From positions 22,273,901 through 22,337,900 of the forward strand of contig CM028326.1 of the NCBI GenBank assembly GCA_016647705.1: 64,000 bases of DNA, in the 5' to 3' direction. Numbering within the stretch: the stretch's first letter is position 1; each line of letters begins with the position of its first letter. The notes below the pieces were generated by a model, which searched no databases, had not been told where the DNA came from, and was given only the letters and a program-made list of their open reading frames with translations. This stretch comes from Eucommia ulmoides. Its lineage: Eukaryota; Streptophyta; Magnoliopsida; Garryales; Eucommiaceae. Of this stretch, positions 58,690 through 64,000 are shown piece by piece. A program made the translations under genes and the position numbers.

Positions 58690-59027
58690 CTTTGGAGGAC
58701 ACGTAAAGGAAGGAGCAATCATTATTCCATAACAGCATTGGTGATGAGGCACTCTATTCTCTCTCCAAGACGAGTTGGGGATTATATAAATACACGAGTA
58801 AGATAAAGGTTCATGTATGATATTTAACGTGCTATCACACAACATTAAATCCAGTATTCAATTATATATTTCTCTCTACCAGATACTTACTCTCACACTG
58901 GAGATCCTTCGTCGGGATCACTCTCAGTGATAAGGATTTGTGCAAGAACCTTTTGAGAGGTAGCAGAATAGAGGCAAGCAAGGACAAATCTATAAATTTA
59001 TCGTGTTACCATTTTTCGACAACATCA
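58690..59027 (+). repeat. LTR of Tat element I (start uncertain)
   Basis: Ends CGACAACATCA, followed by a Tat primer-binding site. A TATATAAATACACG box (58783) and CTTACTCTCACACTGGAG, GATTTGTGCAAG show the U5 layout of the J LTR. The 5' boundary near the T-run is not fixed. Confidence 0.6.
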
Positions 59028-59048
59028 GTTGGCACCGTCTGTGGGAAT
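59028..59048 (+). promoter_or_regulatory. Primer-binding site of I (tRNA-Arg type)
   Basis: GTTGGCACCGTCTGTGGGA directly after the LTR; one change (GCGCC to GCACC) from the Tat consensus. Confidence 0.75.
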
Positions 59049-59403
59049 GACAGTCAAAGCCGTGTTTCTTTTCCACTGTGCTTCAATAGTCCTCCATTCA
59101 TGCGCACTCCCTCCAAAAGTTTCATCTTGAGGGAAAATCCTCCGCCAGGACAAGAATCATAGTCTAATCACTCACCTCTCTAGGAAGCACTGATGAATCC
59201 TCTTGTGCCTGGCCCCACGCCGATACATGGGAAAGCTCATCTCGAGCAAATCGAGAATTAGGTCATTGAACTAAATCGTCATATCGCACAACTAGTGAAT
59301 GCGGTCCAGGCACCTATCCGCCCACATTCGGAGGGAGCTCGTCCTCTTTTGCGAGGGAGCTCTCGCCAAGGAGTGCACTCGCATTTAACTGGACAAGCCC
59401 TCT
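59049..59403 (+). pseudogene. Gag of Tat element I, N-terminal part
   Basis: A frame from ATG at 59194 gives MNPLVPGPTPIHGKAHLEQIEN, a stop, then VIELNRHIAQLVNAV, a typical Tat gag start with a short coiled coil. Cut at about 59404 by element H and resumed after 61387. Confidence 0.6.
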
Positions 59404-59601
59404 AAAATCCAATCTTACAAGGTTATAGGTTCTATAGACTTGGTATAAGAGTGTCGTGTTAGTAGTGGACCATAAGATAAGTCGTTGGGTTGTGAGATCG
59501 ATTTGGAACGTGAGTTTGAAGTCGTAGGTGGTACATATACATCATTTATTTATTTAAATTAATTAAATTTCGGGACGAAATTTCTTTTAGGGGAGAAGGA
59601 T

Positions 59602-60014
59602 TGTAAGACCTAATCTTTTGGCAAGTGCATATTTTTATTTGCATTTTAGAACATTTTGAAAATAATAAGATCTATTGTGTCATTTAAATTTTACATTAAA
59701 ATTTTTAAGGGGTTACTATGGTATTTAAAAATTTGGTTTCAAAAACTTCAGAGGTTAATATGTTAATTTCAAAATTGACTTTTAAAAAAATTAGGGCTAT
59801 TATGTTATTTAAAAATAAATTTTTTAATAATTTTGGGATATAATTAATATTTTTTGTTTTTTATTTTAAGAGAGGTATTTTGTATAAATATTTAAAAAAA
59901 AATAATAAAAAAAAATGGATAATCTTGTATGTGTTGTCTTCATGAAATGAAGACAAGACATTAACAAGATTTGTGTCCAAATATGAAGTAGCCAACACGT
60001 GGTCATTGATCGAT

Positions 60015-60088
<74 letters not shown>

Positions 60089-61387
60089 GATATCTTTTTT
60101 TCTTTATTTATTTATGATGAATATCACATTGCTAATTTCTCTCTAAGCTTGTCTCTACACTTTCTCACTCTCATTCCCATATTAAGGTTCGCATGCGGGG
60201 CCGACCCCGTCAGTGTTACGATAATAGTTTGAAAAATAGCATAATTATTAAGGTGAGTGTACTATCTTCTATGTAAATTGCCAAATCATATTTTCGTACT
60301 AAAATGTGAAAAGAAAAGGTTTATTAAAATTGATTATTTTATAACGTTAAATGGATCAAGTAAATGGTTAAATGTGAAAAGTGATTTTTATTATTATACT
60401 ACTACGCCATAGTGTGATCCCGACAGGAGGGTATGTCCTGTTGGATGTTGTTAGTCCTAATAGAAGGATATATCCTATAGGATGTTTGTGTTGTGACCTG
60501 GCAGGAGGACAAGTCCTGCAGGGGGTAGTGGTGGTTGTTGTTGTTGTTGTTGTTGACGACACGCGTTGTTGACTATTAATATGGTGGAGTCGAATATGGT
60601 ATTGATTATTAATATGGTGGAGTTGAATATAGTATTGACAAAATAATGTGGTAGAGTTGAATATATTGATGATATGGTGGTTTATTCTACGTGTTGGCTC
60701 CTACCATTGGAGATATTAAATGGCCCTGACACTGATGACAACCTTAGATTTCATAATTGTACAGGTTATGGTACAATTATAACTCTCGATTGTAAGGTGA
60801 AACGATCCTATGGATAGTAGAAAAATATGTGTGTGGTATTTTATTATATATCAAAGTATTTTGATTAATTAATTTAAATGCATTTGTTTTATTATGATGA
60901 TAGCTGTGGAGTTTTATTTCGACTCAGTATGTGGTTATATTTATATTTTGTTTTGAAAAGTGGGTTTTGATAAATGTACATGATCCATAAATTATTTTTA
61001 TATTATGAAAACAATACACCGATAAAATATTTTGTCTTAGGTACTGTAAGTAGAGACGGGTCCACTACTGGCATTAGGTAGAGTCAGAGGGTGGTGCTGC
61101 TTTTAAGGCAGATGGGGCAGTTGTTGGATAATCAGTGGTTCAAACTTTTGTACTGTCAGATGAATTTTAAATTAGCAAATATTAATATTTGTGTCAGTTT
61201 ACAGTTAGTTTATATTTATTATTGTTTGGGTAAAAGCAAGTTGAGGTCACGTCTATTATTATTTTATTTATCAGAGTGGCGCAACGAAAGCGTGGCGGTG
61301 GAGTGATTTGTCTTTTCTTCTACTTCTCCATAAAAATAAAAATAAAAGAAAAATTGAGTGGCGGCCCTAGGAAACTGGGTCGTTACA
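59602..61387 (+). repeat. LTR of element H
   Basis: 1,786 bp. (CT)n then (TA)n tracts at 60017-60086, a (GTT)n tract at 60531-60555, the module at 60253-61040, and GTGGCGGCCCTAGGAAACTGG near the end. Confidence 0.75.
60253..61040 (+). other. Intron-like conserved module in LTR of H
   Basis: Donor-like TTAAG|GTGAGTGTAC at 60253; arms GTGTACTATCTTC (60257-60269) and GAAAACAATACAC (61007-61019); acceptor-like TTTGTCTTAG|GTACTG ends 61040. Conserved box at 60764-60798, hairpin units at 60418-60525. Length 788 bp. Confidence 0.5.
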
Positions 61388-62560
61388 GGCCTCCGTTGCG
61401 AAGCGTGTTCACAACCCCCACAACGAGCCGTTGTGAAGCTATATCCATCTGGGGGGTGGAATTGCATAGTCAGAGGTCTCTATCTTTCCCGCCCAAAGGC
61501 TTCCATGCTAAATAGCAAGCACGCCAAGCAAGAGAACAATACCTCCTCCGTGGACATACCCCAGCTATGGAGTGTTGTCTTAATGAAATGGAGGTTAAAA
61601 TACAAGCCCTAGCAGAGGCACTAGGAAGGAGTTGCCTCGCCCAACTCGGCCTCCTTTCACCAGAGATATCCTGGATGAACTGGTGCCTCATCAATTGGTC
61701 TACCTTTCCAACTAAAGGCCTCCCTACGATAGAACGAATGATCCTATCGACCATGTGGCTTCCTTCAAAATGATCATACACCTTTAGGAAGCCTCTGATG
61801 TGCTGCGTTGCAAATCTTTCCCCGTTACCTAGCAAGGTAGAGCTCATGAATAGTATCTCACACTTTCTCCTCACTCCATCTCGTATTTCACCAACCTCGA
61901 GAGGGAGTTCCTGATTAGATTCAAACATAATTGTAAGAAGGCTAAAACCTTCATGCACCTACTCACTCTCAAGCAGGGTGAGGATGATCCATTCAGTCAA
62001 TTCCTCAACCACTTAGATAAGGAGGTCAGAGATGTTGATCGCCTTGATAATGGTATGGCCCTCGCCATGCTCATGAGCATATTAAGGGAGGAAAAGTTCT
62101 TCTACTCCCTCGCCAAAAAAATCCAGAATGGACCCTAGACGATACCTTATCTTGGGGGGGGGAGGGCACTCTAGTAACACGGACTCCCTGATGGATAACA
62201 AGGTTAGTGTCGAAGAACCTAGAAAATGGGAAGATGTCCGAGAGGAGAGACAATCCCCGCTGACAGGAAGTAAGAAATTCAAAGCAAAAAGAAGTCTGAG
62301 AGATAACAGGCAGGCCCTAGCCTGGAGGCCCGAGTAGTTCACACCCCTGAGGTTACCCAAGGTAGCAATCCTGCGTGAGATTGACGGGAAAGAACCCGAT
62401 CGCATGTGGCTTGTCCCGTTGAAGGCTATAGGGAGGAAGAAAAACACAAACAAATATTCTGAATTCTACATGGACCATGGTTACACCACACATAAATATT
62501 ACCATCTCAAAGAAGAGATTGAATATATGATACGACGTGATTATCTCCGGCGCTACGTTC
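61388..62560 (+). pseudogene. Gag of Tat element I, remainder
   Basis: Frame pieces show FTRDILDELVPHQL, DPIDHVASF, then NLEREFLIRFKHNCKKAKTF, LLTLKQGEDDPFSQFLNHLDKE (Retrotrans_gag core) and, near 62460, FYMDHGYTTHKYYHLKEEIE, the Tat zinc-finger-like signature with cysteines lost (family CxFHxxxGHxTxxC). Several frameshifts and a G-run (62153-62162). A 162-codon ORF on the other strand is its shadow. Confidence 0.7.
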
Positions 62561-63330
62561 ATGAAGACAATTGAGAAGGAAAAAGAAGATGCGAGCCCCC
62601 AGAATAGAGGGACGACGATAGAAAGAGACTCTATGACCTCCGAAGGATTAAATGAGAGATCCAAACAATCGATGGAGGGTTCACCTCAAGAGGAGCCTCC
62701 TGCGACGCTCGAAAAGAGCATCTCTGGGCTGCTAAGAGAAAGGAAAAAAAAAACAGTGGAGAGATCCTGGTGACCACAGTGTCCGGTACCGTTATTACCT
62801 TTTACGATGAGGATCTTAGAGGTTTATATTTCCCCATGATGATGCCCTCATTATCACGGTTGTGATCTATAACTATTGGGTCCGAATGATTCTAGTGGTC
62901 TATGAGAGCTCAGCTGACATCATTTTTTTGCGGATGATTCGACAAAAATGAAATTTGACCCTAGTAAGCTCATTCTGGTGACCTCTTTTCTTGTGGGATT
63001 CAGTAGGGAAGGGAGGGGAAAAACGGTCCACCCTCTAGGGTGGGTTGACCTTCTTGTGTTTTTATGGAGAGAAACCCAGTAGAACCACTGCATGGCTTTG
63101 GTTCTTGGTTGTGAATCACTTATTTGCATACAACGCCATACTCGGACGACCCACTATGAGTTCCCTCAAAGCCATATACTCTACGTACCACCTGGCCATG
63201 AAGTACCCTACAGAGGAAGGGATTAATATGGTAAGAGGAGATCAGACCGTGACCAGAGAATACTTCATGGCAACTGGTAGCGTGAAAATACATCGCTACT
63301 TTCACTCACAAGTATACGAGGTTAAGTTTT
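62561..63330 (+). pseudogene. Gag-protease region of Tat element I
   Basis: A charged linker (62570-62770) is followed by protease-domain text: VVIYNYWVRMILV, SSADIIF, then FLVVNHLFAYNAILGRPTMSSLKA, STYHLAMKYPTEEGI and VRGDQTVTREYF, the standard end of Tat proteases. The catalytic DxGS is not clear and stops are present. The RT that should follow is replaced by LTR N. Confidence 0.7.
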
Positions 63331-64000
63331 AGTATAGATCGGGAGAGTTAGGGTTATCTTGTCCATAGGGATTGGTTTTGACTATAATTGAGTACCGCGT
63401 TTATCATGACCTAATTTTATCAAGGCGAAGATAAATTGAATAAAATTAATAATACTAATACTAAGTTAATTAAACTAATTAAATTAACTATACTAATACT
63501 ATTATGAGATGTTTAGGGAAAGTATTGTCTAGGGATTAACTTTTGTTTACAAAAATGTGTTTGCATTTTAGTTTACATTAACGGCGTTCGACTTATTCGA
63601 CAATCTCAGTTCGTAAACTCCCTCGTCACCTCTCCCGAGTGTAAGACGAATGATATAACGCGACTTCGTGTCAATGAAGAATTCCCCCTCAACGTCTTAA
63701 CGACCCTAGGTCACGTGAGTCTCGCGCCAACATCATTGATTGCACACAATCTAACTCTCAATCAGGTCATTGGATCGTCGTGTCGTGTTTACTCTGTCGA
63801 CAATCTCAGTTCTAAAACTCCACTGCCACCTCTCCCGAGTGTAAGACGGGGGAATACATGACTTTGAGTCAACGAAGAAGTCCCCCTCAATGTCTTAACA
63901 ACCCTAGGTCATGTGAGTCTTGCCCCAACGTCATCGATTGTCCACAATCCAATTCCTTCCCGGGTTATTGGATCGTGGCGTTTGTCTATTCTAGTTTGAA
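63331..64000 (-). mobile_element. Inverted Athila-like LTR N (continues past the window)
   Basis: Reverse complement matches the C LTRs (GCGGTACTCAAT, AACGACCCTAGGTCACGTGAG, CTCTCCCGAGTGTAAGACG). The terminal 60 bp of the LTR are missing at 63331. A 200-bp tandem duplication (from 63598 and 63798, both CGACAATCTCAGTT) lies inside. Confidence 0.7.

Larger units (their letters stand above)
59404..61387 (+). mobile_element. Collapsed Tekay element H (primer site plus 3' LTR)
   Basis: A primer-site-like TTGGTATAAGAG (59440-59451; consensus TTGGTATCAGAG) and about 100 bp of leader are joined directly to the 3' polypurine tract (CGGGACGAAATTTC, TTTTAGGGGAGAAGG) and an LTR (59602-61387, TGTAAGACCT to GGGTCGTTACA). 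The 5' LTR, gag and pol are deleted. The LTR ends like the G family but carries the intron-like module of the A and K families. Confidence 0.7.

Noticed and set aside
61470-61958. 162-codon minus-strand ORF
   Set aside because: It is the reverse of the Tat gag of element I, whose motifs are clear on the plus strand.

Overview
The window looks like intergenic, transposon-packed DNA from a plant, most likely a eudicot. It holds chromovirus (Tekay-type), Tat-type and Athila-like LTR elements, SIRE-type copia elements, an L1 LINE with an RNase H domain, a CACTA element, and plant ATG16-like WD40 sequences. I see no intact host gene with confidence, no rRNA or tRNA gene, and nothing bacterial. I cannot name the species.

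The backbone is a nest of insertions whose order can be read from target-site duplications (TSDs). An old copia element, F (about 925-3817 and 55206-55650), contains a SIRE-type copia, D (3818-55205). D's gag is split at 4602/45454 by a Tekay element, A (4603-45453, TSD AATAT on both sides; the gag reading frame resumes exactly after it). A's 3' LTR is split by an inverted solo LTR of the same family, B (33494-43388, TSD GTGGG). B is in turn split by an Athila-like element, C (34715-42153). D's 3' LTR carries a CACTA element, E (50763-53912, TSD ATT).

The stretch where A should have its primer-binding site and gag (7273-29506) holds other material instead. In order: LINE and LTR scraps; a truncated Tekay LTR, K (to 10538); an L1 LINE on the minus strand (10539-18082) with a solo LTR, G1, inside it (13289-15017); two ATG16-like WD40 copies on the minus strand (18634-22107); and a gag-only Tat element, J (22620-29506). 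J carries an antisense four-exon accessory gene and a roughly 100-bp tandem array. A's decayed pol follows (29507-32968).

Downstream of D lie a second solo LTR, G2 (55793-57199), a low-complexity interval, and a Tat element, I (about 58690-63330). I is interrupted by a collapsed Tekay element, H (about 59404-61387), and ends in an inverted Athila-like LTR, N (63331-64000).

The most interesting signal is a module of about 780-980 bp inside the Tekay LTRs. Five copies (A 5' LTR, A 3' LTR, B, K, H) share a splice-donor-like start, an acceptor-like end, and a 13-bp inverted repeat just inside both ends. Each carries a conserved internal box, and several carry repeated small hairpins. This resembles a conserved, structured intron embedded in an LTR. 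Other points worth a second look are palindromic GGCGG boxes shared by unrelated LTR families, a triplicated primer-binding-site-like segment in C, and ATG16-like sequences enclosed between the two LTRs of A.
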